Source: Corynebacterium callunae DSM 20147
GTDB taxonomy: Bacteria; Actinomycetota; Actinomycetes; Mycobacteriales; Mycobacteriaceae
Assembly: GCF_000344785.1 (NCBI RefSeq)
Contig: NC_020506.1
Span: forward strand, 2,232,001 to 2,296,000
DNA length: 64,000 nucleotides
Direction of reading: 5' to 3'
Positions 8,033-18,369 of the stretch are shown here, in pieces (position 1 is the first letter of the stretch; every line of letters begins with the position of its first letter). The translations under genes were made by a program, and so were the position numbers. Under the pieces are notes generated by a model. That model saw nothing but the letters and a program-made list of their open reading frames with translations, was not told where the DNA came from and did no database searches.

Positions 8033-8833
8033 ATGGCGTTACCCATTCCCAGCAAAAGCGCTCGAGCGCTCGTCACTGGCGCTAGCCAAGGCATTGGTCT
8101 AGCCATTGCCCGTGATCTAGCAAGGTTTGGCCACAACCTCATTCTGGTGGCCCGCCGCGAAGAAATCCTCAAGGATATCGCCGCTGACTTGGAAAACAAG
8201 CACGGCGTCATCGTTGAAGTACGCGCAGTTGATTTGGCAGATCAAGATCAGCGTGCGGAATTGATCGAGGAGATTAAAGACCGCGAAATCAACATCATCA
8301 TTAACTCCGCAGGTATCGCTAGTTTTGGACCGTTTAAGGACCAAGATTGGAACTACGAATCCAAGCAATTTGCGCTAAACGCCACCGCGGTTTTTGAGCT
8401 CACCCACGCTGTGTTGGGCGGCATGTTGGAAAGGGGCACCGGCGCTATTTGCAATGTTGGCTCTGCCGCCGGCAACGTGCCAATTCCAAACAATGCCACC
8501 TATGTACTTACTAAGGCTGGCGTAAATGCCTTTACCGAGGCCTTGCACTATGAACTACGTGGTACCGGCGTATCTTGTACTCTGCTGGCTCCCGGCCCCG
8601 TCCGTGAAGCTGTTGTTCAGGCCGAGGATATGTCCATTGTGGATAAGGTCGTGCCAGGTTTTCTCTGGACCACCTATGAATCCTGCTCTGCAGAAACCCT
8701 GCAAGCACTCTCCAAGAACCGTCGCCGAGTTGTCCCCGGACCACTGGGTAAGGCCATGAACACTGTATCCAGTATTGCTCCAACCGCTGTGCTCTCCCCT
8801 GTTATGGGCTGGGTCTATAAGAAGATGGGTTAA
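8033..8833 (+). CDS. cmrA: Mycolate reductase (short-chain dehydrogenase)
   Basis: 266 residues, Rossmann-fold [11 protein letters not shown] (about 16-23) binds [14 protein letters not shown] follows, and the catalytic YVLTK is near residue 160. A good ribosome site (AAGGAG) precedes ATG 8033. It is followed after two bases by orn, the order seen in mycobacteria (Rv2509 near Rv2511) and in C. glutamicum, where this SDR reduces the 3-oxo intermediate to mature mycolic acid. SDR membership is certain; the specific role rests on synteny and length. Confidence 0.82.
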   Translation: MALPIPSKSARALVTGASQGIGLAIARDLARFGHNLILVARREEILKDIAADLENKHGVIVEVRAVDLADQDQRAELIEEIKDREINIIINSAGIASFGPFKDQDWNYESKQFALNATAVFELTHAVLGGMLERGTGAICNVGSAAGNVPIPNNATYVLTKAGVNAFTEALHYELRGTGVSCTLLAPGPVREAVVQAEDMSIVDKVVPGFLWTTYESCSAETLQALSKNRRRVVPGPLGKAMNTVSSIAPTAVLSPVMGWVYKKMG

Positions 8834-8835
8834 AT

Positions 8836-9495
8836 ATGACTGAAGCTGATAACAACGCCCCCACCGTAGCTGCACGCGATGATCGCCTGGTATGGATTGA
8901 CCTTGAGATGACCGGCCTCGATCTGCAAAAACACGTCATTGTTGAGGTCGCTGCCCTGGTTACTGATGCCAACCTCAACATCATTGGCGAAGGCGTTGAC
9001 CTCGTTGTGCACGCCACCGATGAAGAACTTGCACAGATGGATGACTTTGTCACCAATATGCATGATTCTTCCGGCTTGACCGAGGAAATCCGCAGTTCCA
9101 CAGTGTCTCTTCAAGAGGCAGAGGATGCAGTGCTAGCTCTAATCGCTGAGCATTGTGATCCTGCACATCCAGCTCCATTGGCTGGAAATTCCATTGCCAC
9201 GGACCGTTCTTTCATCCGCGAGCAAATGCCACGCCTGGATGCTGCCTTGCACTACCGCATGGTCGATGTTTCTTCCGTAAAGGAACTTGCGCGTCGCTGG
9301 TATCCTCGTGTTTATTACAAGCAGCCAGAAAAGGGCCTGTCCCACCGCGCCTTAGCCGATATTGTGGAGTCTATCCGTGAGTTGGACTACTACCGTCGCT
9401 CATTTTTTGTTGCAGCTCCTGGCCCTTCAACAGAAGACTGTACTGCTGATGCGCAGGCCGCAACTGAGCGTTTTGCCCCTTATCTTGAGGCCTAA
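8836..9495 (+). CDS. orn: Oligoribonuclease
   Basis: 219 residues. A DEDDh 3'-5' exonuclease: [10 protein letters not shown] (first D and E), [10 protein letters not shown] (D), and SHRALADI (H and D). It degrades 2-5 nt RNA and pGpG-type dinucleotides to mononucleotides in the cytoplasm. Its start is two bases after the cmrA stop, so the two are probably co-transcribed. The C-terminal tail beyond about residue 190 is low in conserved motifs, as is common in corynebacteria. Confidence 0.93.
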   Translation: MTEADNNAPTVAARDDRLVWIDLEMTGLDLQKHVIVEVAALVTDANLNIIGEGVDLVVHATDEELAQMDDFVTNMHDSSGLTEEIRSSTVSLQEAEDAVLALIAEHCDPAHPAPLAGNSIATDRSFIREQMPRLDAALHYRMVDVSSVKELARRWYPRVYYKQPEKGLSHRALADIVESIRELDYYRRSFFVAAPGPSTEDCTADAQAATERFAPYLEA

Positions 9496-9504
9496 GCTCA
9501 AAGT

Positions 9505-10749
9505 TTAAAAAGAATTTAGGAGCCTGGTGAGCTCGGTGAGCATATGCACCCGCCACCAGGCCCAATCGTGGCCACCGTGCACACCACGCACGCGGACCTC
9601 ACGGATATCCCCCGAAAGATCCTCTGCAAGCTGATGTGAAAGGCGCAGCATATCGCCCTCATATTTGCCGGTTTGGAGATGAATAGAGCTCCAATTTTCC
9701 GCAGTGGAGAGCGCGTCGGCAATATTAAAACGCCATAAGCTGGGCGATTGCGCAATGGCATGACCAATTTCGCCATCACCTAAAGCCAGCGCCCACAAAG
9801 CAGCCAAGCCGCCGAAGCTAGCGCCGGAAACAATCGTGTCTTCCCCACGGGCGGAAACGTTGTAGGTTGCACGAACGTGCGGCAGGATCGCGTCGATAAG
9901 CGCATCAACCTGGCCACCTGGGACGCCGAGGGTCTCCCAGCGGCGCTGCGTGTCTACGGAGTCCAGCATCAAAACGCTCACCGGTGGCAGCAAGCCAATG
10001 GCGATCGCGGCGTCAATATGCGCTGCTATATTCATGTTTTCATGCCAAAATTGGCCATCAAACAGAATCAGCAATGGCGCTTTAACCGGTGCTTGATAAA
10101 ACCAAAAACGCTCGCCAGCGACGGTCTCTTCCACTACCTCTACGCTTGTCGACGCCCCTCCCCAGCAATTGGGCAAGGCATCAGGGCCTTCCACGAGGGA
10201 GGAATTCATGACCGCGCCGAGGGCGCGGGAATCTGGACGGGCACTGGCCTGAATGGCCTGTCGAATCTCCAAATAATCAGTGCTTTGGCGCCACGGTGGT
10301 GTTTCTTGAGATTCCCAAGTACTGATGGTGTAGCTGGCGCGCCAATCTGAGGGCATACGCAAGCTTAGAATCCACAGGTCAGAGCCCTCAAGGCGGTGCA
10401 TCTCTGAATCAGCAATGCGATTTGGATCAAAAACGCCATTAACCCACAACACCACTGCGGTGGCACCGGGGCACTCAACAATCCAGGTATAAAGGCATAT
10501 ATCTGGATTGCCTTCAGGATCGTCGGCAATGAGCGGATTTGGTTTGGCAAGAGCCCTGACAGCCATGTCGCCACAAAGGCGGGCAGAGTGCTCGCCACCT
10601 TCTTGGACTGCGTTTTGCCAGGTCCGTTCCATCACATCAATGATGCGCGTGTTGGCTGGAGCGTTGGAAAATGACACAGTTGGCTGCAGCTCCTGGTGGG
10701 AAAAACCGAAACGGTCCACCCACTCCTTGGTCTGCCTCAACGGTGGCAT
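9505..10749 (-). CDS. Enterochelin esterase-like siderophore hydrolase
   Basis: 414 residues. An N-terminal Fes-type domain (about 1-190) is followed by an alpha/beta-hydrolase esterase domain: nucleophile serine in GASFGGLA, and HGGHDWAWWR carrying the catalytic histidine near the end. Family members cleave imported ferric-siderophore esters in the cytoplasm to release iron. The gene converges on orn with only nine bases between stops. I see no good DtxR box directly upstream, so iron control is not shown. Confidence 0.82.
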   Translation of the reverse strand: MPPLRQTKEWVDRFGFSHQELQPTVSFSNAPANTRIIDVMERTWQNAVQEGGEHSARLCGDMAVRALAKPNPLIADDPEGNPDICLYTWIVECPGATAVVLWVNGVFDPNRIADSEMHRLEGSDLWILSLRMPSDWRASYTISTWESQETPPWRQSTDYLEIRQAIQASARPDSRALGAVMNSSLVEGPDALPNCWGGASTSVEVVEETVAGERFWFYQAPVKAPLLILFDGQFWHENMNIAAHIDAAIAIGLLPPVSVLMLDSVDTQRRWETLGVPGGQVDALIDAILPHVRATYNVSARGEDTIVSGASFGGLAALWALALGDGEIGHAIAQSPSLWRFNIADALSTAENWSSIHLQTGKYEGDMLRLSHQLAEDLSGDIREVRVRGVHGGHDWAWWRVHMLTELTRLLNSF

Positions 10750-10802
10750 CTAGTTTCCCCTTGGCCTGGTCAATTAACAATCTAAAAGCTATAAACGTGC
10801 AC

Positions 10803-10861
10803 AACCGGCCGACATTTACCCCTCACCTTGCTGCTGTGTAGGTGAAAATGTCCGCCGGTTT
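10803..10861. terminator. Long hairpin between lppS and the esterase gene
   Basis: AACCGGCCGACATTT pairs with the right arm AAATGTCCGCCGGTT with one mismatch, continued by TCACCT/AGGTGA after a small bulge, around an 11-base loop. There is no clear T-run on either strand. It lies past the lppS stop and before the esterase start, so it most likely ends lppS transcripts. Confidence 0.6.
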
Positions 10862-10940
10862 AAAAACAGGTTGTCAGTCTAGTTCAGAGGATTAGCGCAG
10901 GCAATATTAGTATTGTATTCCAAATTAATTTGATTATGCC

Positions 10941-12143
10941 TTAGCTAAAGTCCGCGTTTCCCGCACTCCACTCAGACCAAGGAGTATTCCAATCGCCCAA
11001 GCCATCGGTTCCGCTCAAGGTTGAGCCCACAGTGTTTTTCACGGTGACAATATCGCCACGTTTCACAGTCTCTTGGAACCATTGTGCATTCTCGGTTGAG
11101 ACGTTAATGCAGCCATGGGAGACGTTGGTGTTTCCCTGCGAACCAACGGACCACGGAGCGGCGTGCACATAAATTCCGGAGTAAGACATCTGGGTGGCGT
11201 ATTGCACAGAGGTGCGATATCCACCTTCCTCATAACCCAAGCCAAAAGTGGTGGAATCCATAATCATTGATTCATTACGATCGCCGATGATGTAGGTGCC
11301 ATTAGGAGTTGCAAACTCGGCGGTATCTCGACCAAAAGAGACTGGCATGGTGCGCAGCAGCTCACCATTTTTATAAACACTCATGGTTTTGGTGGCGTCA
11401 TCAGCAACTGCTTCGACACGATCGCCAATAGTGAAGTTGGTGGCGTTATTAGTTTCGCCCCACAGCCCATCGCCAAGTTTCTCGCCATAAATATTGGCTT
11501 CTACAGTGACCGAAGTACCTGGAGCCCAATATTCTTCTGGACGCCACCGGACTTCATATTCATTTAGCCAGTAGAAGGCACCATCTACATGAGGCGAAGT
11601 TTCCACAGTTAGTGCTGCTTCGGCAGCTTCCCGGTCTCCCACTGGAGTACCAAAACGGAAGCCAATGGTTTGACCAACACCAACGACAGAATCAGCCAAA
11701 GGTGACAGCGCTACTGAAGTGGTTGAAGAAGGTGTAATGGTACTAAAAACGGTGGTGGTGGATTCGCCGTTCTTATCTGAGGCCTTGATGGTGTACGTGC
11801 GGTTATATCCGAGGGTTTCAGCGGTGGTCCAGGTGCGCCCATCTGCAGAAAGCTCCGATTCCACCTCATAGCCTTCTTCATTGGTCATGGTGACCTCATC
11901 AAGACCCTCACCCATGGATTTTACGATGACAGGTTCCGCAGGATTAACGTTTTCCGCATCATCATCTACTGAGACCACGGGAGCCAGCAGCTTTTCTTGA
12001 GTTACTGTCGCTTCTTGAGCGTCAGCCTCTTGGGCGTCAACATTTCTGTCGATGGTGCAACCTGAAAGAGTGAGTGCTCCGACGGTGAGCATCGCAAGCA
12101 ATGATCCCGCAACGACCTTGCGCTTTTTAGCAAAAACCTGCAA
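10941..12143 (-). CDS. lppS: L,D-transpeptidase lipoprotein (LppS-like)
   Basis: 400 residues. An N-terminal signal ends in lipobox LSGC (Cys29), so it is a membrane-anchored lipoprotein. Two Ig-like stretches precede a C-terminal YkuD domain with the catalytic HGCINVS (about residue 344). Such enzymes make 3-3 crosslinks in peptidoglycan and resist many beta-lactams. A tryptophan-rich tail ([11 protein letters not shown]) follows the domain, as in mycobacterial Ldt proteins. The symbol follows the C. glutamicum gene I recognise by domain layout and position. Confidence 0.85.
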   Translation of the reverse strand: MQVFAKKRKVVAGSLLAMLTVGALTLSGCTIDRNVDAQEADAQEATVTQEKLLAPVVSVDDDAENVNPAEPVIVKSMGEGLDEVTMTNEEGYEVESELSADGRTWTTAETLGYNRTYTIKASDKNGESTTTVFSTITPSSTTSVALSPLADSVVGVGQTIGFRFGTPVGDREAAEAALTVETSPHVDGAFYWLNEYEVRWRPEEYWAPGTSVTVEANIYGEKLGDGLWGETNNATNFTIGDRVEAVADDATKTMSVYKNGELLRTMPVSFGRDTAEFATPNGTYIIGDRNESMIMDSTTFGLGYEEGGYRTSVQYATQMSYSGIYVHAAPWSVGSQGNTNVSHGCINVSTENAQWFQETVKRGDIVTVKNTVGSTLSGTDGLGDWNTPWSEWSAGNADFS

Positions 12144-12691
12144 CTACTTCGCCCTCCTGGCACAAACTGCAAAAAATAAAACATCCGCCAGCTGGCTCAT
12201 TAATCCCTAAAGACAATCGAGAAAACTGACTAAAATTCAAAGACAAACGCTACAAGATTAAACACCTTTTAAAAGGGAAACATTCCACTAGTAATCAAAT
12301 CGTTAGAAGAACGACACCAATAAGTAGCCAGACTTTCGAACATATCCAATAACCTGCAAAAACATAAGGCTTTAAACCTTGTGTAGAACTACTTTACGCC
12401 TTGCAGCGCAAATTCTAAGCACCAGAAAAATCCCCGGAATTTTACAAGTTGCCCCACAGTCTTTTGAGCATTTTTAAGCGAACTTGAGACAGCAATTTTC
12501 TAAATACCTCCCATCATCACCGAATTTGCTCTAGAGTTGATTAACTTTTTTCAAGATCCACAATTCTCACCCCAATTAGCACCAAGTCGAAACTTAAATA
12601 GGCCTTTGACCTGTGGATTTTACATTGATTCCATTTAGCTGTTATATTTTTCTTCGTTGCAAGCGAGGTATTCAACTCAAGCACACAGCAT
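12144..12691. other. AT-rich intergenic region between lppS and the tRNA-Lys pair
   Basis: About 550 bases with frequent stops in all frames. It must contain the lppS promoter and the tRNA promoter. I see no gene or repeat in it. Confidence 0.5.
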
Positions 12692-12764
12692 GCGTCATTA
12701 GCTCAATTGGTAGAGCATCTGACTCTTAATCAGAGGGTTCGGGGTTCGATTCCCTGATGACGCA
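12692..12764 (+). tRNA. tRNA-Lys (anticodon CTT), copy 1
   Basis: Complete cloverleaf: acceptor GCGTCAT with ATGACGC, D arm GCTC/GAGC, anticodon arm TCTGA-CTCTTAA-TCAGA with CTT, T arm CGGGG-TTCGATT-CCCTG, discriminator A. CCA is not encoded. Confidence 0.97.
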
Positions 12765-12778
12765 CAGTTGAGAAATGA

Positions 12779-12812
12779 ACCGCAGCCTGTGAATCACAGG
12801 CTGCGGTTTGCT
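12779..12812 (+). terminator. Hairpin after the first tRNA-Lys
   Basis: AACCGCAGCCTGTG and its complement CACAGGCTGCGGTT form a long stem around a short AAT loop, followed by TGCTTCTT. Confidence 0.7.
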
Positions 12813-12855
12813 TCTTGAATACTTCATCGAGTAAATTAACTCAAGCAAGCAATAT

Positions 12856-12928
12856 GCGTCATTAGCTCAATTGGTAGAGCATCTGACTCTTAATCAGAGG
12901 GTTCGGGGTTCGATTCCCTGATGACGCA
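12856..12928 (+). tRNA. tRNA-Lys (anticodon CTT), copy 2
   Basis: Identical over all 73 bases to the copy at 12692-12764. The short flanks (CAA and ATATGC-type bases before it) are similar too, suggesting tandem duplication. Confidence 0.97.
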
Positions 12929-12932
12929 CCAA

Positions 12933-12970
12933 CTAAAGCTCCAATCACTTTCGTGATTAGAGCTTTTTTG
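12933..12970 (+). terminator. Terminator after the second tRNA-Lys
   Basis: AAAGCTCCAATCAC and GTGATTAGAGCTTT pair around TTTC, followed by T-rich sequence. Confidence 0.8.
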
Positions 12971-13023
12971 CGTCCCTAAATCCATAACCTAAATGCATCA
13001 CATGACATTTATTTTATGTCTTG

Positions 13024-13450
13024 AACTACGCTTTTTGGGTTGAGCGTGAAAACACCATTGGTGGGCAAATGCGCGCCTGGGCAGCGTCTAGCTACCTGAA
13101 GATGTAAATCGAGCACATGATCAACTTCTACAAGGTCGAGCTCAAGCGTCTCAATGTTGATATGCAGCTTAATACCGATGCCATCGGTGTGGATTTGGAT
13201 GGCTTCGACTAGGTCCTACTGGCAACCAGCACCAATGCGGGTAAACGTCCAGCTGATACCTTTGATGCTGGAAGCATGCTCATTGCTGGCGAGAAGCCTG
13301 CAGATCATGCACTTACTGTCTTTGGCGATACCGAAGTAGCGATGTTCACCGCATTGTGGCTGGCAAAGCAAGGTCTTAGCCTGACGCTAAGCTCCCCTGC
13401 CGACCAAGTTGGAGTAGATACCAACGATATGCAAAACGATCGTTTATTGC
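13024..13450 (+). pseudogene. OYE/FadH-type flavin oxidoreductase, C-terminal remnant
   Basis: One continuous frame encodes ERENTIGGQMRAWA, INFYKVELKRLNVDMQLNTDA, GSMLIAGEKPADHALTVFGD and TALWLAKQGLSLTLSSPAD. This is the FAD/NAD-binding half of the 2,4-dienoyl-CoA reductase type of old yellow enzyme. Two in-frame stops (TAA after SSYLKM, TAG after LDGFD) interrupt it, and the N-terminal TIM-barrel is missing. It ends at a glyoxalase-fold remnant. Confidence 0.72.
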
Positions 13451-13451
13451 A

Positions 13452-13652
13452 GCTGCTGCCCAGCAATTTGAAGCCGCTGGCGGCACATTGCCCAGCCAGC
13501 CGGTTGATCTACCCGGAGCAGATGCAGGTCCCGGTAACCAATATCTTTATGCCCGTGCGCCTTGGGGCAGCACTATTGAATTGCTGTCCTGCCCCTCACC
13601 ACAAGCTTATGAAGCTCATACGGAGTTAAGGAGGTGGCGCCCCGCGCAATAA
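13452..13652 (+). pseudogene. VOC/glyoxalase-fold protein, C-terminal remnant
   Basis: In the frame ending at TAA 13650-13652 the sequence reads QFEAAGGTLPSQPVDLPG, NQYLYARAPWGSTIELLS and ELRRWRPAQ. This is the final third of a vicinal-oxygen-chelate family protein, with the metal-ligand glutamate in IELLS. The N-terminus is replaced by oxidoreductase sequence. It is too short to fold as the usual paired modules. Confidence 0.65.
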
Positions 13653-13686
13653 ATGAGGCAACGGGGGTTCGTCGAAAAGCGTGTTT

Positions 13687-15908
13687 TTAATGTTTTTCCG
13701 GATTCCCACTCTCCTCTAAGGCAGGCTCGGCGACGGGTGGAGCGGGCGGAGTAAGCAGCGAAGGATTGTCGGCATTAGAAGTGACGGTTAGGAACGCAAT
13801 GTGGGTTTCATAACGGTCGATGACATCATCAATAATTTGCTGCTTGCTCAAGCCCATGAGGTCATAGCCCTCCGAACCGGTGAGGTTAAAAACTTCCAGG
13901 CGATAATAATTCTCTGCGGTCTGCGCGCGACGGCCACCAAAAGAAGGAATCGGAGTGGACACCGGGGAAACGAAGTACTGGAAGCGACGCTGGTTTTCAA
14001 TATTTACCAACAAAGCATGGGTTGGGATATTGGAATGCGGGTCAACATCGCTAATCAACTCAGTTGAATAACCCAAGCGGGCAAATTCCTTATACACATC
14101 TTGCAGCGCAGGCTCCACTGTGGACTCCACAAATTTTTGCCACCTGCTGCTTACTTGGATAAGAACGCAAGCTGGCCACACGCTGACGCCAGGTCTTCTC
14201 CGGAGCATTGCCACCATCGCTTGCCACATAACGATTGTGCAGGCGACGGCCTTCCATCTCCGCGCGTTCCATCCGCAGTACCTTAAGGAATGACGCCATC
14301 ACCAAATATGCAATTACAGTTACCGGCAGCGCAAAGATCAAAGTTGCATATTCCATAGTGGTCACACCACCAGCCAACAACATTGCAATGGTCAAAATTG
14401 CGGTCACCACAGCCCAGAAAATACGCAACCACTTGGCACCATCTTGGCTGGGATCTGGAATAGAAGAAGAGAAATTAGTCATTACCATCGCACCGGAATT
14501 AGCGGAGGTCAGGTAGAACAAAAGGCCAGAAATGGTGGCCAGGCCAATCAGGAAAGTGGCGCCGGGGAACATCTCAAGCAGGGTGTACCAACCTTGTTCT
14601 GGTGACTCCATAGCCAGCTTGGCAAAAGCGTCATTGCCATTAAGCACCTCATACATTGCAGAGTTGCCAAAGGTAGTGACAATCAAGAAATCGCAGATCA
14701 CGGGCACAGTAATAGCTGCAATAACAAATTCACGCAGGGTACGGCCACGAGAAATACGAGCCAAGAACACGCCCACAAATGGCCCCCAGGCCAGCCAGAA
14801 TGCCCAGAAGAAAAGCGTCCAACCGGCCATCCAGTCGGCTCCACCTTCCTCATAAACCATCGTCTGCAAAGAACGCTGCGGCAAAGTGTTAATAAAACGG
14901 CCGAAATTCTCCACCATGCCATTTAGCAAGAATGAGGTGTGGCCAGTGACAATGATGTAGAGAATCATCGCACCTGCACTCCATAGGTTCAGCTCAGAAA
15001 TTAAGCGAATGCCCTTATCAACACCCGAGGTACAGGCAGCGATAGTAATAACAACTGCCACCATCACCAATGCGATTTGCAGTGCCAGGCCATCTTGCAA
15101 CTCAAAGAGCGTGGAAAAACCTACTGACAACAACACCACACCGATACCCATTGAGGTGGCAACACCCATGACCGTGCCGACCAGAGTGATGATGTCAATG
15201 GCATCCCCGGCGCGACCTTTTACCCTTTTACCCAAAAGTGGATACAGCGCTGCGCGAATAGACAGTGGCATACCCCAGCGATAAGCAAAATACCCATGGC
15301 CATACCCAGCAGGGAGTACATAGCCCAGCCACCGATGCCATAGTGGAACATTGTCCATACCACGGCGTCACGGGCAGCTTCTGCAGATTCAGGAGCTGCA
15401 TCAGGTGGGGTGACATATTGGGTAATGGGTCCGGTTACCGAATAAAAGAGCATGTCAATGCCCACACCAGGGGCAAAGAGCATGGATACCCAGGTGAAAA
15501 GGTTATAGTGCGGGCGAGAGTGATCAGGTCCCAAGCGAATTTTGCCCATGGAAGACAGCGCAACCCACAGCACAAAACAAATAACGATAAAAACTGTTAG
15601 GACGTAGTACCAGCCGAGGCTTTCACCAATAAATCCCACAATTGATTCCATGGTGCTAAAAGCGTGATCTGGGGCAAACATTGCCCACATGGAAAAGCGA
15701 GAATAATAATGGCGCTGATGGAAAGAACTGCCCAGTTAACTTTGGCTTCACCAAAAACTTGAGCACCCTTGGAAAGCTCATCACGGGATACCGGCGGTCG
15801 GTTTTCCCGCTTTTCCTCATTTTTGCATAACATTTGGCTTCCGCCTAGCTCATCGCGCTTAATCGATTCTCGGAGCGTTTGAGTGTTTTCATCTTTTTTC
15901 TCGCTCAC
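13687..15908 (-). pseudogene. BCCT-family choline/betaine transporter (BetT type), three frameshifts
   Basis: The coding sequence is spread over three shifts of frame, near 15695, 15295 and 14150. Joined, it gives about 730 residues: an N-terminal cytoplasmic tail, twelve membrane helices with BCCT hallmarks (WVSMLFAPGVGIDMLFY, GWTLFFWAFWLAWGPFVGVFLARISRGRT), and a long C-terminal cytosolic domain (WQKFVESTVEPALQDVYKEF, GYDLMGLSKQQIIDDVIDRYE) as in BetT rather than BetP. The intact protein would import choline or betaine with Na+ or H+. Each shift breaks a conserved segment, so this looks decayed unless the sequence has errors. Confidence 0.8.
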
Positions 15909-16347
15909 TCACAACTCCTTCCATGTTCAGTTACATTCGCCTCGGCGCCCTTAGGTGGGCAATGCGCCAGCAAAACTTCCGACCTCTATAAAACCGAGGT
16001 CTATAAAGAGGCGGGGCGGCACATTAGCTCGCTGTCATTTAACGCAGATTCTGATGGGAAAAAGGGGCATCGATTTCAGATGCCAACACATTTTCCCCAG
16101 GATCGCCGCGAGATATTGTTCTCAGCGGCTTACCTTTTTTTGGGGACAACAAAGTATTACCTTATAGGTATCGAGGGCGAACCCCAAACGCTAATAGCGC
16201 TTGCTACGTTCGCAATAACCCATGCTGCGCTGCAAAAACCTGCACCTGCCAGCTATTTTCAAGCTAGGTAATACTTTAAAAACACTGAAGGGATTAAGCC
16301 ATTTTTCCTATTTAAAACCCATATCAACTTAAAGGCTGAGTCTGAGG
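15909..16347. other. Intergenic region upstream of the BCCT pseudogene
   Basis: About 440 bases. A reading frame of 130 codons crosses it on the + strand (15879-16271) but has no family features and overlaps the transporter's 5' end. I see no RNA gene or clear terminator. Confidence 0.45.
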
Positions 16348-17010
16348 CTAGGCGCCTTCTAAGGCGGCGTTGAGTTTTGCCACCTGAGCGTCGAAAAGCT
16401 CTTTGGTGGTTGCCTCATCGGTTTCTAAACCTGCGACGATGACATGGTGATTGCCAATCTGCTGCAGCATCATCACGGTTGAGGCCTCATTTCCAGGAGT
16501 GACCGCAATGTCATATTTAAAGCCAGTGACATCGTCGGAGGAATTCTCTAAAGGAGTAAAGGAATATTCGGCACCGGTATCTGCATCTTTAATGGGCTCG
16601 GTGCAGGATTCTGCAATCTGAGAATAGAGGTCAGTGAGAGAAACTTCGTTGTCCTCCGGGTTGGACATCAGTGCAATAGAAACAGTGCCCTCCCCTATTT
16701 GATAGGTCCGGGCCGCTGAAGCAACAGTAGGAAGTTCGGCATCTTCTGCAGCTTGCAGCGCCTCACCACAGGCTCCCTCGAACTTGGCGGCATCGTGCAC
16801 CACAGCAAGTGGCATGGATTCCCCGGTCAATGAGGTGTCATTTGCGGTGGTGACATCAGGCTTTCCCGTTTCTTCAACGCTCAACAACTGCTCATGCAGC
16901 GGAGCTGTCTCAAGTGGTGCCGCAGCTGGCTCACTGCTGCACGCACTGAGCAACAATCCAGCGCTGAGCAGTGGGGCAAAAATGATGGCTTTTTTCATGG
17001 TTTTAGTCAC
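16348..17010 (-). CDS. Small secreted lipoprotein of unknown function
   Basis: 220 residues. The N-terminal signal ends in lipobox LSAC (Cys24), so the protein is lipid-anchored outside the membrane. A disordered Ala/Pro/Glu-rich linker (about 25-65) leads to a compact domain with two cysteines (ACGEAL and ESCTEP) that could form a disulfide. I do not recognise the family. It stands alone between a transporter remnant and glsA. Confidence 0.75.
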   Translation of the reverse strand: MTKTMKKAIIFAPLLSAGLLLSACSSEPAAAPLETAPLHEQLLSVEETGKPDVTTANDTSLTGESMPLAVVHDAAKFEGACGEALQAAEDAELPTVASAARTYQIGEGTVSIALMSNPEDNEVSLTDLYSQIAESCTEPIKDADTGAEYSFTPLENSSDDVTGFKYDIAVTPGNEASTVMMLQQIGNHHVIVAGLETDEATTKELFDAQVAKLNAALEGA

Positions 17011-17100
17011 CGAAACTCCTGAAACTTAAAGGAACGAACTCTAAAGGTACCCCAAAATCTGCTCCGCAACCGCGCAATAAAGATTGCCTTATTGATCTCG

Positions 17101-18369
17101 CTATAAATCTCGCTCCGAAGCAAGCTGGGCGCAAAGGGTGCCATCAGAGAAAGTAAAATTCGGCAAAACATTATCCGGATCAACAATGGCAACCTTAAAT
17201 CCAGCATCGCGGATACGCTTGAGACCTTCTTTAATCATGCGCATGGCCATAGGGTGGAGAGTAATCACACGGCTGAGATCCAATACCACCATCTCGCCCT
17301 CAAACTGGTGCTGCTGAATCTCATGCAGGAAATTCTCCCCGGCAGAGAAGTTCATAGCGCCTTGAAGACGAATGGTGGTTACCCCATCCTTTTCAGTAAT
17401 CGTGCGCACCGCATGAACTGCAACTGGTTCAGTGGACATCAGGTGCAGGCCCATATCGTCAGAAAGGGTTTTGAAGATCTCTACGCCGCGCACACTATTT
17501 CCTTGGGCATTTAGCCGGGGCGAGAAGGTGGAAATACCCAATTGACCAGGCAAGATACCAATTAATCCGCCGGCAACTCCAGATTTTGCTGGAATTCCCA
17601 CGGTGGATAACCACTGGCCTGCCTCGTTATACATACCGGCAGAAGCCATTACTGAAAGAGTTAAACGGCAAACCTTGGTATCAATTAGTTTTTTGCCGGT
17701 GATCGGTTGTACTCCACCAGCTGCCAGCGTTGCTGTCATAACGGCCAAATCCCGCACGGTGATTTTAATGGCACACTGCAAGGTATAGCTGAGCACTGCG
17801 TCATGGGCATCATCATCAATGACGCCATAATTGCGCAGCATATGGGCAATCGAGAGATTGCGGTCAGCGCCTACTAATTCAGATTCGGTCAAGCGCCGAT
17901 CAATCATGAGCTCACGGCCCGCAAGCTCAGAAAAGTACTTTCTAATCTTCTCCACGCGGTCTTCCACCGAGGAATCTGAGCCATTAATTAGCTGGTTAAT
18001 AGCAATGGCTCCCGCATTAATCATGGGGTTCATGGGCCGATTTGAACCATCTAGGGAAAGTTCATTAAATGCCTCGCCGGAAGGTTCCACGGCAACGGTG
18101 TCAAAGACCTGATCAGCGCCACATTCTTGAAGTGCCAGCGCATAAGCAAAAGGCTTGGAAATACTTTGCATGGTGAACTCAACTTCATCATCACCAGCAC
18201 TATAAATGCGTCCATCCACAGTGCAGATGGCAATAGCCAGCGGATTAGGGTCGGCTTTTTTAAGTTCAGGAATGTAATTAGCTACCTCGCCAGCGGTGTT
18301 TGCACGCACTGATTCGAGAATTTCGGAGAGGTATTCGGGAATGGGCATGGTCAACTTATTGGCACACAT
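17101..18369 (-). CDS. glsA: Glutaminase with C-terminal STAS domain
   Basis: 422 residues. The N-terminal 305 or so form a serine-dependent glutaminase: SISK (69-72) holds the catalytic serine and lysine, and NPMINAGAI, GADRNLSIAHMLRNYG and KSGVAGGLIG are family motifs. It hydrolyses glutamine to glutamate and ammonia. The last 110 residues are a STAS domain (VVLDLSRVITLHPMAMRMIKE), a known fusion in actinobacteria. ATG 18348 (MPIPEYL) is an alternative start; neither has a strong ribosome site. Confidence 0.88.
   Translation of the reverse strand: MCANKLTMPIPEYLSEILESVRANTAGEVANYIPELKKADPNPLAIAICTVDGRIYSAGDDEVEFTMQSISKPFAYALALQECGADQVFDTVAVEPSGEAFNELSLDGSNRPMNPMINAGAIAINQLINGSDSSVEDRVEKIRKYFSELAGRELMIDRRLTESELVGADRNLSIAHMLRNYGVIDDDAHDAVLSYTLQCAIKITVRDLAVMTATLAAGGVQPITGKKLIDTKVCRLTLSVMASAGMYNEAGQWLSTVGIPAKSGVAGGLIGILPGQLGISTFSPRLNAQGNSVRGVEIFKTLSDDMGLHLMSTEPVAVHAVRTITEKDGVTTIRLQGAMNFSAGENFLHEIQQHQFEGEMVVLDLSRVITLHPMAMRMIKEGLKRIRDAGFKVAIVDPDNVLPNFTFSDGTLCAQLASERDL

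Noticed and set aside
12692..12928. Repeated block that could suggest a CRISPR-like repeat
   Set aside because: The two 73-base copies are tRNA-Lys genes; there are only two and no spacer pattern.
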